Positions 54,475 to 63,779 of a stretch of DNA of 64,000 nt are shown here, piece after piece. The notes beneath the pieces are model-generated. The model was not told the origin of the DNA. It saw nothing but the letters and a program-made list of their open reading frames with translations, and searched no databases. Within the stretch, counting starts at the first letter, position 1. Each line of letters begins with the position of its first letter. The stretch is taken from positions 6,386,001 to 6,450,000 of the forward strand of contig OZ247499.1 of assembly GCA_965233625.1 (NCBI GenBank), given 5' to 3'. This DNA is from G965233625 sp965233625. GTDB taxonomy: Bacteria; Planctomycetota; Planctomycetia; Pirellulales; Pirellulaceae. The translations under genes and the position numbers were made by a program.

Positions 54475-55347
54475 TCAGTTGGCGTTGGCAAGTTCGACGG
54501 CAGGCTCGGTGCTGTTGCTGGCGTCGTCGCTAACGGCGGGCTCTTGCTCGCCGGCGTGGTCCTTCGCGTGCTCCTGTTCGGTGAGGAACTCGATCAAGCA
54601 GCCGCGAAGATCGTAATACTCACTGTGTTCAAGCACGTCGCTGCGGACGCGTGGACGGGCGAACGGAATCTCCAGCACCTGTCCGACGCGGGCGCCGGGG
54701 CCGTTGGTCATCATGCAAATGCGATCCGACATATAAATCGCTTCGTCCACGTCGTGCGTGATCAACACGGTGGTGATTTTCTGCTGATCGAGAATCCGCA
54801 GGATCACGTCCTGCAAGCCCATCCGCGTCAGCGAATCCAGTCGGCCGAATGGTTCGTCCAGCAGCAATAGCCGTGGTTTGAGCGCGATGGCGCGGGCGAT
54901 GCCCACCCGCTGCTGCATACCGCCGGAAAGCTCTCGCGGGTACTTGTTCATCGAGTCCGCCAGACCAACTAGGCTCAGGTAGTGCTCGCAGATTTCACGC
55001 CGTTGCTTGCGGGTGGCATGTGGATAGCACTTATCAACACCCAGCTTCACATTGCCAAACGCGGTCATCCACGGCAGTAGGCAGGGGGACTGAAACACCA
55101 CAGCCCGGTCTGGCGCCGGTCCGGCGATTTCCCGGCCGTCGATAGCGACGCCGCCACGGGTGATATCGTTAAGCCCCGCCAGCATGGTCAGAACCGTGGA
55201 TTTGCCGCAGCCAGAGTGGCCGATCACGCTAACCATCTCACCCTTGGCGATGTTCAGATTAAAGCGGTCGACGACGACCACATCTTCGCCATAGGGGTTG
55301 GGATAGGCTTTGGTCAGGCCGAAGATTTCAACGTACTTGTATTTCAT
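54475..55347 (-). CDS. nrtD: Nitrate ABC transporter ATP-binding protein (NrtD-like)
   Basis: A 290-residue ATPase from the ATG at 55347 (AAAGGA ten bases upstream). Walker A GHSGCGKST, signature LSGGMQQRVGIARAIAL and Walker B LLLLDEPFGRLDSLTR are intact. DRAVVFQSPCLLPWMTAFGNV and MMTNGPGARVG are typical of the nitrate/sulfonate/taurine group. The last 35 residues are an acidic, Ala-rich tail. It lies 20 bases after the paralogous ATPase; the two probably form the NrtC/NrtD pair, here without NrtC's usual substrate-binding-like domain. Confidence 0.9.
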   Translation of the reverse strand: MKYKYVEIFGLTKAYPNPYGEDVVVVDRFNLNIAKGEMVSVIGHSGCGKSTVLTMLAGLNDITRGGVAIDGREIAGPAPDRAVVFQSPCLLPWMTAFGNVKLGVDKCYPHATRKQRREICEHYLSLVGLADSMNKYPRELSGGMQQRVGIARAIALKPRLLLLDEPFGRLDSLTRMGLQDVILRILDQQKITTVLITHDVDEAIYMSDRICMMTNGPGARVGQVLEIPFARPRVRSDVLEHSEYYDLRGCLIEFLTEQEHAKDHAGEQEPAVSDDASNSTEPAVELANAN

Positions 55348-55366
55348 AACCACAGGTTCCTTTCGA

Positions 55367-56212
55367 TCACGCCGCGCCGAACCGCACAGGTTCGACATCC
55401 GGCAGCGACGTGTCGCCGGTTGCTCGCAGGCTTTGTGCTTCCGCGTCGATCTGCATCATGTAACGCGTGAGTTCGTTGCGGAGCTTCTTGAACTCCGGGT
55501 TGAAGTTCAGCGAAGTCCGGTCGCGGGGACGTTCAATCGAGACTTTGAATTCGCGCCCGAACGTGGCCTCTGGCCCCGGTGTCAGCGGCACGATCCGGTC
55601 CGCCATCAAGATCGCTTCGTCAATGTCGTTGGTGATCATCACGACCGTGCGGCGATCTTCTTCCCACAGGCGTTCAATTTCGTCCTGCAAATTCGCCCGC
55701 GTTAATGCGTCGAGCGCGCTGAGGGGTTCATCCAGCAGCAGGATGTCGGGGTTCATTGAGAGCGTCCGCGCCAGCGACACTCGCTGCCGCATTCCGCCCG
55801 ATAGTTCGTGCGGCTTCTTCCACTCGGCGCCGGTCAGACTGACCATGTCGATATATCGCTGGATGTACTTCTTCCGCTCACCCCGGCCCATATCGCCCCG
55901 CACTTGTTTGACGGCCAGTTCGATATTTCCGTAAACGCTTAGCCAGGGCAGCAGCGAGTAATTCTGAAACACGATGCCCAGACTAGGTCCCGGTTCAAGA
56001 ACCGGTTCGCCCCGCAACTTGACGGAGCCTTTGTCGGGTGTGAGCAGCCCGGCAAGCAGCGAGATCAACGTACTTTTGCCGCTGCCAGAGAATCCGGTGA
56101 TGGCGACAAATTCGTTTTCCTCAACAACCAGGTTGCAGTCCTTGAGCACTTCGTAACGGTCTTCTTCCGAACCGTAACCCAGGCAGACCTGGTCCATTTC
56201 CAGAAAGGGCAT
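55367..56212 (-). CDS. nrtC: Nitrate ABC transporter ATP-binding protein (NrtC-like)
   Basis: A 281-residue ATPase with GCAGGA six bases before the ATG. Walker A GFSGSGKST, signature LSGGMRQRVSLARTLSM and Walker B ILLLDEPLSALDALTR are intact; LGIVFQNYSLLPWLSVYGNI and MITNDIDEAILMADRIVPL match the nitrate group. Classical NrtC carries a C-terminal NrtA-like domain of about 380 residues; that is absent, so the name reflects the ATPase part only. It lies between the NrtB-like permease gene (18 bases) and the second ATPase. Confidence 0.9.
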   Translation of the reverse strand: MPFLEMDQVCLGYGSEEDRYEVLKDCNLVVEENEFVAITGFSGSGKSTLISLLAGLLTPDKGSVKLRGEPVLEPGPSLGIVFQNYSLLPWLSVYGNIELAVKQVRGDMGRGERKKYIQRYIDMVSLTGAEWKKPHELSGGMRQRVSLARTLSMNPDILLLDEPLSALDALTRANLQDEIERLWEEDRRTVVMITNDIDEAILMADRIVPLTPGPEATFGREFKVSIERPRDRTSLNFNPEFKKLRNELTRYMMQIDAEAQSLRATGDTSLPDVEPVRFGAA

Positions 56213-56230
56213 GTTGATCCTGCGGGTAAG

Positions 56231-57790
56231 TTAAATAGCGGTTGGAGCGCCGTCGAATGTGACAAGGCGTTGCATCACAATCATGATGCGATCAAGCAGC
56301 AGGCCGATCACGCCGACGTAGAACACCACCACAAACATCTGGGCGAATGTTTCTGAAGAGCCGTTGTTGAACATGTCCCAAACGAACTTGCCCAGTCCCG
56401 GACTAGACGACAGCAGTTCACCAGCAATGAGCACCATCCATCCCACACCCAGGGAGATCCGCAGTCCTGCAAAGATCAGCGGCAGCGCCGAAGGGATGAC
56501 GATTTTGACCAGCTTTGTCCACGTGCTGAGCCGCAGCACCCGTGCAACATTCAGATGATCCTGGTCGATGGAGGCAACGCCCAACGCGGTGTTCACCAGC
56601 GTTGGCCACAGCGAACAGAGCGCCACGGTAATAGCCGTTGACAGGAACGCGGGCGGCACCCAAGCATCTTCCGGCACCTTGATAAAGCCGCCGACAATGA
56701 TGAATACGATCGGAAGCCACACGATGGGCGAGACGGGCTTGAAGAGCGAGATCAGCGGCGTGATCGACGCCATGAATACGCGGTTCAATCCGCAGAGAAC
56801 ACCCAGTGGAATCGCAATGATTGAAGCGAACAGAAATCCGGTGAAAACGCACTTCACGCTGGTGTAAATCTGATCGAAGAAGGTTGGCGGCTTGGCGTAA
56901 CTGGAACCGGCGACTTTCGACACCCGCTCCTCTGTCTTAATGATGTTCGCCGCCAGCGTGTACAAGGCTTCGCCCTTAGCCTGTTCGTACTGCTTCTCCT
57001 TCTGCTTAATCTCTTTCAGCCCGGCGATAACCTTGTTTTCGCGGTTGCCGGACGTCAGGTACTCAATACGTTTGACGAGGTATTGCTTCTCCTGGTCCAG
57101 TTCGTTCTTCGCCTTGCGTGCCTTTTCCAGCGGTTGCCACTTTTCACCTCGCATGGCGTCAAGCTCAGCACGAAGCGACTTAAGATGCTCCGTCTCTGTA
57201 TCCGTCGTCGCCAGATGTCCGCGAACTTTCTCCAGGTATTCCGTCTTGGAGGGGCCGCCACTGGAACCGACCTTGGTTGCAGTCTTCTTCAGCTCGTCAA
57301 TACGATTCTGTTTTGCAGAGGCATAGGCTGCTTTGACTTTGTCAAACGCCTTCTGAAACGGCGCCATCTTCACGCTGACGAGTTTCGAGCGTTTCGACTC
57401 CAGTTCTTCGAAAGTGCTGTCGACCTCGGGACTATCCGCCTCAAGCTTTTCCAGGCGGGCTTGGGCATCTGCGAGCGCCGCCTCGCGGTCTTTGTCAGAG
57501 CGGAGGAAGTCCGCCTGCTTGGTGTACTCGCGGTTATGAAATGTGCGAATCCCGTCGTAAGCTTCCAGCACGACCACCGGAGTGGGCACCTCGCCGGACT
57601 TCGTCTTATGCCGCGGAGCAATGAACGCCCAGACGGCAAGGAATAGGACGAAGACGATCACCGGCGTGACAATGTACAGTCCGATTTCGCGCAACTGTTC
57701 GCGAGGTTTCTCGCCGTAGCAAAGCCGCACTACGGGGTGCAGAACTTTCAGACCAGCCACATCAAGCATACGCAGGATGCCGTATTTCAT
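56231..57790 (-). CDS. nrtB: Nitrate ABC transporter permease (NrtB-like) with coiled-coil insert
   Basis: A 519-residue permease, against about 270-300 for ordinary NrtB. Membrane helix 1 lies at about 37-57. Then comes a charged, heptad-like stretch of about 200 residues (90-295) rich in E, K, A and L, with no hydrophobic segment. The remaining helices start at about 312 and include VLRLSTWTKLVKIVIPSALPLIFAGLRISLG, the E-A-A-type loop that contacts the ATPases. By topology the insert would be on the periplasmic side. Its role is unknown: it may hold the NrtA-like lipoprotein or span the periplasm. It lies between nrtA (96 bases) and the ATPases. Confidence 0.88.
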   Translation of the reverse strand: MKYGILRMLDVAGLKVLHPVVRLCYGEKPREQLREIGLYIVTPVIVFVLFLAVWAFIAPRHKTKSGEVPTPVVVLEAYDGIRTFHNREYTKQADFLRSDKDREAALADAQARLEKLEADSPEVDSTFEELESKRSKLVSVKMAPFQKAFDKVKAAYASAKQNRIDELKKTATKVGSSGGPSKTEYLEKVRGHLATTDTETEHLKSLRAELDAMRGEKWQPLEKARKAKNELDQEKQYLVKRIEYLTSGNRENKVIAGLKEIKQKEKQYEQAKGEALYTLAANIIKTEERVSKVAGSSYAKPPTFFDQIYTSVKCVFTGFLFASIIAIPLGVLCGLNRVFMASITPLISLFKPVSPIVWLPIVFIIVGGFIKVPEDAWVPPAFLSTAITVALCSLWPTLVNTALGVASIDQDHLNVARVLRLSTWTKLVKIVIPSALPLIFAGLRISLGVGWMVLIAGELLSSSPGLGKFVWDMFNNGSSETFAQMFVVVFYVGVIGLLLDRIMIVMQRLVTFDGAPTAI

Positions 57791-57886
57791 ATTGAACCTG
57801 TATTCAGTGCGTAGTTGTTCTAAGCCTCCCTGCGCCGCTTGCCGGGGACAAACCGTTTTCAGCGACGCAGTGCCCGGATAAAGCGT

Positions 57887-59386
57887 TTATGCTTCGTCCT
57901 TGTTGCCGATCTTGTGAGAGTTGAGGTATCCGATGGGATCTTTCCCGTCGTACTTCACACCGTCGATAAAATCGGTGGTTGCGGGCTTATAGCCATCGGA
58001 GTCTTCTGGTGGGACTTCGTCGGCCGAGAGTTTGCCTTCAGCAATCAGCCGCTTGGCCGCCTCGCGATAGATGTCGGGACGGTAGATTTCTTTGGCCGTT
58101 TTGTCGTACCATTCCGCAGGCTTGGACTCCGTGATCTGTCCCCACCGGCGCATCTGCGTTAAGAACCACACGCCGTCGCTGTACCAGGGGTAGGTGCAGT
58201 TGTATTTGAAGAAAACATTGAAGTCGGGCATCGGCCGCTTGTCGGTCTTCTGGAAGTAGAAGAAGCCCGTCATCGAGTTCTTAATCACGTCGAAGTCGGC
58301 GCCGACATAGTTCGGTTGTGCAAGAATCCGGCAAGCCTCTTCGCGATTGACCAGGTTGCCTTTGTCATCGGTTTCGTCGAGCCACTTACCTGCACGGATC
58401 AGAGCTTTCACCACTGCAATGTGCGTGTTCGGATTCTCGTCCTGCCACTTCTTGGTCACACCAAAGACTTTTTCCGGATTGTTCTTCCAGACGTCGTAGT
58501 TGGTCGTAACAGGCACACCAATACCCTTGGCGACCGCCTGCTGATTCCAGGGCTCGCCCACGCAGTAACCCTGAATGTTGTTCGCTTCAAGCACCGTAGG
58601 CATCATGGGCGGCGGAGTTACGGAGAGCAGAACTTCCGCGTTGGTGATGCCGTCGGTGTCCGTCGACGTATACATGCCAGGATGAATGCCCGACGCTGCC
58701 AGCCAGTAACGCAGTTCGTAATTGTGCGTGGAGACGGGGAACACCATGCCCATCTTCAACAGCTCACCTTCGGCTTTACGCTCTTCGACAACAGGCTTCA
58801 GAGCGTCTGCCGAGATGGGGTGAGGCGGCGTGGGACTCTTCAGCTTCTCGTCGTTTTCACGCATCTTTTCCCAGATAGCGTTCGAGACGGTGATGCCGTT
58901 GCCATTCAGGTCCATCGTGTAGGCGGTGATGATGTGCGCCTTGGTGCCGAAGCCAATCGTTGCGGCGATCGGCTGGCCGGAGAGCATATGGGCGCCGTCG
59001 AGTTCGCCGCTGATCACGCGGTCTAGCAGCAGCTTCCAGTTGGCCTGCGATTCAACATCGACCTGCAAGCCTTCGTCTTCGAAGAAACCCTTCTCTTTGG
59101 CGATCACAATCGGAGCGCAGTCCGTGAGCTTAATAAAGCCAAACTTCAATTCCGGCTTCTCAATCTCCAGTTCGCCCTCGCTGCCTACCGGCGTTCCACT
59201 GCCCGGATCAGCCGGACTGGCGGCGTCATCTTCGGGTTCAAGCGAACCATCACTTTCCTCAATCTTCTTGGCGATCTCTGCAAGAGAAGGTCCCGTCGAG
59301 CCACCGCCGCAGCCAGTGACTAACGGCAACATCACAGAGACAACAGCAAGCACCAGAGGTGTTCTGAGGGAAAGAAAGCGTTTCAT
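57887..59386 (-). CDS. nrtA: Nitrate ABC transporter substrate-binding lipoprotein
   Basis: A 499-residue lipoprotein with lipobox VTGC (Cys26), followed by an acidic Asp/Glu/Ser linker to about residue 75. The CmpA/NrtA domain starts LKFGFIKLTDCAPIVIAKEKGFFEDEGL and contains DGAHMLSGQPIAATIGFG, NIQGYCVGEPWNQQAVAKGIG, and the C-terminal FNVFFKYNCTYPWYSDGVWFLTQMRRWG. These are the landmark segments of the nitrate/bicarbonate binding family; nitrate is favoured by the neighbours nasA and nirBD. It is the first gene of the cluster, behind an 800-base gap. Confidence 0.94.
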   Translation of the reverse strand: MKRFLSLRTPLVLAVVSVMLPLVTGCGGGSTGPSLAEIAKKIEESDGSLEPEDDAASPADPGSGTPVGSEGELEIEKPELKFGFIKLTDCAPIVIAKEKGFFEDEGLQVDVESQANWKLLLDRVISGELDGAHMLSGQPIAATIGFGTKAHIITAYTMDLNGNGITVSNAIWEKMRENDEKLKSPTPPHPISADALKPVVEERKAEGELLKMGMVFPVSTHNYELRYWLAASGIHPGMYTSTDTDGITNAEVLLSVTPPPMMPTVLEANNIQGYCVGEPWNQQAVAKGIGVPVTTNYDVWKNNPEKVFGVTKKWQDENPNTHIAVVKALIRAGKWLDETDDKGNLVNREEACRILAQPNYVGADFDVIKNSMTGFFYFQKTDKRPMPDFNVFFKYNCTYPWYSDGVWFLTQMRRWGQITESKPAEWYDKTAKEIYRPDIYREAAKRLIAEGKLSADEVPPEDSDGYKPATTDFIDGVKYDGKDPIGYLNSHKIGNKDEA

Positions 59387-60185
59387 GGCGAATCTAGCAA
59401 AATGTTGGAAAGGGGAACCGACTGCGGCGATTTACCGCACCGCGTGTGCCCACACCAACAAACCACGATAAATTCCGCCGGAAAACGTGGTGATCAACGT
59501 TTGGATATCAGGGTAAAACCTAGCGTTGCGTGGCAAGCCACGAAACTCTCGACGTTTTCGCTGCTCAGATATCAGACCGTCGCTGCGCGAATTCGCGGCA
59601 TGTCACGCGTTTTTGGCTGAGAAACCAAAAGATGGCTGTACCGATTTGCAGTAAGAGTTAGCAGGCCAACCTATCGCCCCGCCTCGTCGTCGCGCGGCGC
59701 ATACTTCGCCATCTCATCACGCCGCTTGTCAGAGGCAACGCCCAGCGAATCAGGCCGGTAGCATCCGCTACATTGGCACACAAGGAAAACAGCATCGGGG
59801 CTGCGATGCTCAGCCGGAAGCAATCACTCCAAGCCGCCGGCGGAATGATGAGGCCGAACGACATCTGCTGCCACGCTGTACGGCGCCATGGCAAAGACGC
59901 GAAAAAGCCTGCCCACCAGCGAGTCTTGCCGTCGCGTTGATCTTACCGCTCGCTCCGCACACGGCAGGTGCTGAACCACCATCGCGGCGGCTAACGTGAA
60001 CCCGTAACTACCGCCAACGCGAGCTACGCACGGCCAGATGCCTCGTAAAGGCGGTAAGAGTGGGGAGAGATTCCGAATGCGCGGCATGTCAGTTCCCGTT
60101 CCTTCCGTAACAACGCAGGAACAAAACCAACTTCCCCATTTCGCACACAGTCGGCAAAGTGCCTTCCAAACAGACTTTAAGAAAG
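59387..60185. promoter_or_regulatory. 799-base gap upstream of nrtA
   Basis: No gene found. This is the only place for the main promoter of the nitrogen cluster. CGTGGC-AA-GCCACG (59529-59542), a 6-bp inverted repeat with a two-base centre, lies about 145 bases before the nrtA start and is a possible operator. No clear sigma-54 (TGGCAC-N5-TTGC) site was found. Minus-strand frames at 59658-59894 and 59824-60087 are short, overlap and have no family features; they could be remnants of a decayed gene. Confidence 0.45.
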
Positions 60186-60259
60186 TATCCCCGACAGGAT
60201 TCGAACCTGTAACCTTCGGCTCCGGAGGCCGACGCGCTATCCAATTGTGCCACGGGGAC
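60186..60259 (-). tRNA. tRNA-Arg (anticodon CCG)
   Basis: On the minus strand a 74-base cloverleaf can be drawn. The acceptor stem GTCCCCG/CGGGGAT has six Watson-Crick pairs and one G-T. The T arm contains GGTTCGAATCC. The anticodon stem TCGGC/GCCGA encloses the loop CTCCGGA with anticodon CCG, which reads CGG (Arg). CCA is not encoded. It lies between the nrtA gap and ribH. Confidence 0.95.
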
Positions 60260-60324
60260 TTTTATGATTTGTTTTTACAGGGTTGTTGCCTGAAATGCCA
60301 GGGGCTATGGCTTGGCGCGGGTGG

Positions 60325-60798
60325 TTAGCGGGGCAGTTTTGTGAGGAGGCGGGCCATTTCCAGAGCGGCTTGGGCGCATTCTTCGCCTTTGTTGCCGACG
60401 TTGCCGCCTGAGCGGTGGATGGCTTGTTCCAGTGAGTTGCAGGTGAGCAGCCCGAAGATCACGGGCACGCCGGTGCGGACGCCGATTTCCGCCAGGGAAC
60501 TGCTGACGGCGCGGTTGATGTGCTGGTCGTGCGATGTTTCGCCTTTGATAACCGCTCCGAGGCACACTACGGCTGCGTACTGGCCCGTTGCGGCAAGTTC
60601 GCCAGCGATCAGTGACAGTTCCCAGGCGCCGGGAACATGGAAGACTTCGATGGCATCGTCAGCGACACCTGCGGCGGTGAGTGTCTCGACGGCGCCGCGA
60701 TGCAGTTTGCCAGTGATGTTGTCGTTATAACGCGAGACGACCAGCGCGAATCGCATGGCGGAGATATCGCCATTCAATCCATCGTATTCCGTGGGCAT
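60325..60798 (-). CDS. ribH: 6,7-dimethyl-8-ribityllumazine synthase
   Basis: A 157-residue riboflavin-pathway enzyme that condenses a ribityl-pyrimidine with a butanone phosphate. Key segments: FALVVSRYNDNITGKLHRGA, VFHVPGAWELSL, CLGAVIKGETSHDQHIN with the catalytic His (GETSHDQH), and VPVIFGLLTCNSLEQAIHRSG. Full length for the family. No other rib gene is near, and no FMN riboswitch was recognised upstream. Confidence 0.96.
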   Translation of the reverse strand: MPTEYDGLNGDISAMRFALVVSRYNDNITGKLHRGAVETLTAAGVADDAIEVFHVPGAWELSLIAGELAATGQYAAVVCLGAVIKGETSHDQHINRAVSSSLAEIGVRTGVPVIFGLLTCNSLEQAIHRSGGNVGNKGEECAQAALEMARLLTKLPR

Positions 60799-60915
60799 TG
60801 CGGTTCCGGAGTTGCGATAGGTGAAACGTAAGTTAAATCTTACGGTACACGATACCGCACCTGCCGCATGTCTGACAGCCGCCAGGAATTTCCCGCCGCC
60901 AGGGCGGGGAATGTT

Positions 60916-61608
60916 TTAGAAGATGTTGTCGATGCCGAGGCGGACTTTCAGTTCTTCAAACTCGCGGCTGTGCCCCGGAGTTGAAGAATGAACGTGCTCG
61001 GCTTCGGTAATGAAGCCCATTTCCGGGTTGTGGTGGACACCCGCTTCGGCCAGGATTTCTTCGTACTGCTGGAGGGGTTCGCCGTAGACGATCAGTATTT
61101 TGTGTTCGTCAAGCTGCACTTCCTGCGGTGTTGAAGGATTGACAACGGCCACGCCGGTGCAGCCATCGTTGGTCAGCAGGTCTTCAAACTCATACAGCGT
61201 GCTTTGCAGCACGGGCATGTCGATGTTTTCACGGTAGAGGTCTTCGTGTCCCTCGGAGCTCAGCGAGTGGCTTGTCTCGAGGACGACATCCACGGAGCCG
61301 CCTAGAGGTTCCAGCAGTTTGATGAACAGGTCGAACAGAATTTCCGCCGACGCAGAGATCATCAGCACGGGCACGTTGGCGCCGGATTCTTCATCTTTGT
61401 AGACGTCGTGGCGGAAGCCCTGGCTGGGCTTCACTTTCAGATCGTACGACGGGCGGACGGCGCCTGTCAGGCGGAACTGGTCGTATTTATCAATGCGCAG
61501 ATGGGTTTCGAGTTCGTCGTCCGACAGTGGCTCGAAGCTGCTGACACCGCCCATGTGGCCGGCGTTTTCGTGAAAAACACTGGTAAAAAACTTCTGCAGG
61601 AAGCCCAT
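60916..61608 (-). CDS. Conserved-looking hypothetical protein
   Basis: A 230-residue soluble protein. No family is recognised. It starts MGFLQKFFTSVFHENAG and has regions with clear secondary structure: NVPVLMISASAEILFDLFIKLLEPLGGSVDVVLETSHS (beta-alpha-beta) and GCTGVAVVNPSTPQEVQLDEHKILIVYGEPL (strands). The C-terminal part is rich in His and Glu (GFITEAEHVHSSTPGHSREFEELK). There is no signal or membrane segment. It lies 117 bases upstream of ribH on the same strand. Codon bias is strong, so it is surely coding. Confidence 0.65.
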   Translation of the reverse strand: MGFLQKFFTSVFHENAGHMGGVSSFEPLSDDELETHLRIDKYDQFRLTGAVRPSYDLKVKPSQGFRHDVYKDEESGANVPVLMISASAEILFDLFIKLLEPLGGSVDVVLETSHSLSSEGHEDLYRENIDMPVLQSTLYEFEDLLTNDGCTGVAVVNPSTPQEVQLDEHKILIVYGEPLQQYEEILAEAGVHHNPEMGFITEAEHVHSSTPGHSREFEELKVRLGIDNIF

Positions 61609-62018
61609 TTCAACCTCGGATGGTAATCGTGCTGTCCGCCTGGTCGTGGCGGTTCAGCGATGCGGCAAACTGTCTGCCCCTTAACGTGTCTAAACAACCG
61701 TAGGTTACGTACTGCATTGACCAAACCGGACGACCGTGTTTCGCCCAATAAGTACACTGCCGCGCCGTAATAACCGAACCCCTGCGGGTTCGCGCATACA
61801 TGCCTCCGGTTGATACTCGTCAGCAACAGCCCTGTCGCATTTAAACGCCGCTCAAGTTTGGGTGGGATCATGCGGCGACGTGGGGGAGTCAGTGGGGAAC
61901 TGACCCCTCTACTGGATCATGATATGATTACGGCGCTCAGGTTACAACGGTTCTGGCAGTTATTCTATTGTTACTTGCCAGATAGCAATTCAACCGGGCT
62001 GAACAAGGAGGAGAAACT
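61609..62018. promoter_or_regulatory. 410-base divergent gap before the transglutaminase-like gene
   Basis: No gene seen. A hairpin, GGG-GTCAGT and ACTGAC-CCC with one bulge (61884-61907), lies about 110 bases before the plus-strand start. Close to the start a strong RBS AAGGAGGAG (62004-62012) is present. Minus-strand frames at 61467-61871 and 61610-61801 lack family features. Confidence 0.45.
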
Positions 62019-63623
62019 GTGCCGCACGTTGAACATTCACGCCATTTCCGCAAGTTGCACCACTTGGCGACAGGCGTGCTTGCTTGGGGCTTGTTGCTGA
62101 GTCTGGGATGCGGCGCCGGCGACAACGGACCAACGGCGGCGGACGATGATTCCGCTCCGGTGGCGCTGGCAGCGTCACCCGCGCGGAAATTGCTCACCGA
62201 AGAATGGCACGCGATGTTCATCCGCAATGCCAAAGTCGGCCACAATCATTTCCGCCGGTTTGAAGTTACGCACGATGGCAAACCGCGTATCCGTTACAAA
62301 GCCGAAGCAGAAATGACCGTTGGCCGCTACGGGCAGCAGACCACCCAGAAGATCAGCTATCAGTGCGACGAAACACCCGAAGGCCAGCTCATCAGCTTTC
62401 GCACGTCCATCGGATCGGGCGATGAGGTTAACCGCACCAGCGGCGAAGTAGTGGATGGCAAACTGGAGATTGAACAGGAGACGGCCGGCAAGACCGTCAA
62501 CTCCAGCATGGAATGGAAGCCAGAGTGGGGCGGCTTCTTCGCAGCGGAACAGTCACTGATTGAGAAGCCGTTGAAGCCGGGCGAAACACGCAAACTGAAA
62601 TCGCTGCTGCCCGTCTTCAACACGCTTGGCGAAATCACCATGCACGCGGTACGGCAGGAGCCGGTGAAGATTCTCGACCAGCAGAAGCAGTTGATGCGCA
62701 TGGAGCATGAAGTGAAGGTCGGCGAAACGACCGTCGCTTCGGTGCAGTGGTTTGACGACAGCGGGCGGATTCACAAAGCGCAGTTCCCCGCCATGCAGCA
62801 GGTGACATATCTGGCCACCGAAAAGATCGCCACGGCGCCGTCGCCCGGCGCCGGTTTTGATCTGGGACTTTCAACCACGGTCAAAGTGGGCCGCGATATT
62901 CCAACGCCGCATAAGACAAGCCGCGTCGTTTATCGTGCGACTTTGGCCAGCGATTCACCTGCGGATGTGTTCGCAACGAGCGGATCGCAGGAAGTGAAGA
63001 AGGTAGACGACCACACGGCCGAGATCACCGTGACTGCGATCACCGCCAATGTTCCAAAAGATCTGACGCCGGCCCGCACCAAACCGACGCCCAGCGATCG
63101 CGAACCGAACTCGATGATCCAGAGCGACGATGCAGAAATTGTCCGCATGGCGAAAGATGTCGCGCCCGGCGAGGCCGATTTGTGGACCCTCGCACAGTCG
63201 CTGGAACAATATGTCCACCGCGCGATCACAGAAAAAAACTTTTCGCAAGCTTTTTCTACCGCTGCCCAGGTGGCCAAGACGCGTGAGGGTGACTGCACGG
63301 AACACGCCGTGCTGCTGGCCGCGTTATGCCGCGCGCGGAACATCCCCGCGCGGACGGCGGTGGGGCTGGTGTATTTTCAGAAAGCACAGGGTTTTGCCTA
63401 TCACATGTGGACGGAAGTCTATATCAACGACCGCTGGATTCCGCTGGATGCCACGCTGGGCAATGGGGGGATCGGCGCGGCGCATCTGAAGATCAGCCAC
63501 TCGCATCTAGACGGGTCTGGCGCCTACGCGGCCTTCCTCCCTGTGGTGCAGGTACTGGGGCAGTTGAAGCTTGAAATCGTAGAAGTCCGTTACCCCGCAA
63601 AGACTTACAGCGAAACGCGTTAG
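62019..63623 (+). CDS. Transglutaminase-like lipoprotein
   Basis: A 534-residue lipoprotein. The GTG start is set by AAGGAGGAG six bases upstream. Lipobox LSLGC (Cys31) follows the signal. Residues 50-360 form a mostly beta region seen in relatives of this class. The transglutaminase-like core near the C-terminus has Cys426 in REGDCTEHAVLLAALCRA, His462 in FAYHMWTEVYINDRW and Asp477 in IPLDATLG, a full Cys-His-Asp triad. Bacterial members act as proteases or amide hydrolases rather than cross-linkers. The substrate is unknown. It is divergent from the unknown gene at 60916 and 156 bases upstream of the small protein at the window edge. Confidence 0.87.
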   Translation: MPHVEHSRHFRKLHHLATGVLAWGLLLSLGCGAGDNGPTAADDDSAPVALAASPARKLLTEEWHAMFIRNAKVGHNHFRRFEVTHDGKPRIRYKAEAEMTVGRYGQQTTQKISYQCDETPEGQLISFRTSIGSGDEVNRTSGEVVDGKLEIEQETAGKTVNSSMEWKPEWGGFFAAEQSLIEKPLKPGETRKLKSLLPVFNTLGEITMHAVRQEPVKILDQQKQLMRMEHEVKVGETTVASVQWFDDSGRIHKAQFPAMQQVTYLATEKIATAPSPGAGFDLGLSTTVKVGRDIPTPHKTSRVVYRATLASDSPADVFATSGSQEVKKVDDHTAEITVTAITANVPKDLTPARTKPTPSDREPNSMIQSDDAEIVRMAKDVAPGEADLWTLAQSLEQYVHRAITEKNFSQAFSTAAQVAKTREGDCTEHAVLLAALCRARNIPARTAVGLVYFQKAQGFAYHMWTEVYINDRWIPLDATLGNGGIGAAHLKISHSHLDGSGAYAAFLPVVQVLGQLKLEIVEVRYPAKTYSETR

Positions 63624-63779
63624 TTTGGATTTCGCCCCGGAATCGGGTAATATATTGGCATCTGTGGCGAATACCTTTGCGGATATTGCTGTGATGAAGC
63701 CGCTGCGGCAGATTCAGCTTACCCAAACCTTTTTCCATTCGCTTCCATCCGTTTGTCCCTGGCTAGTAGGAGTACTGCA

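Noticed and set aside
60038..60328. Plus-strand 96-residue frame containing SPTGFEPVTFGSGGRR
   Set aside because: It is the antisense reading of the tRNA-Arg gene (60186-60259), a classic false protein.
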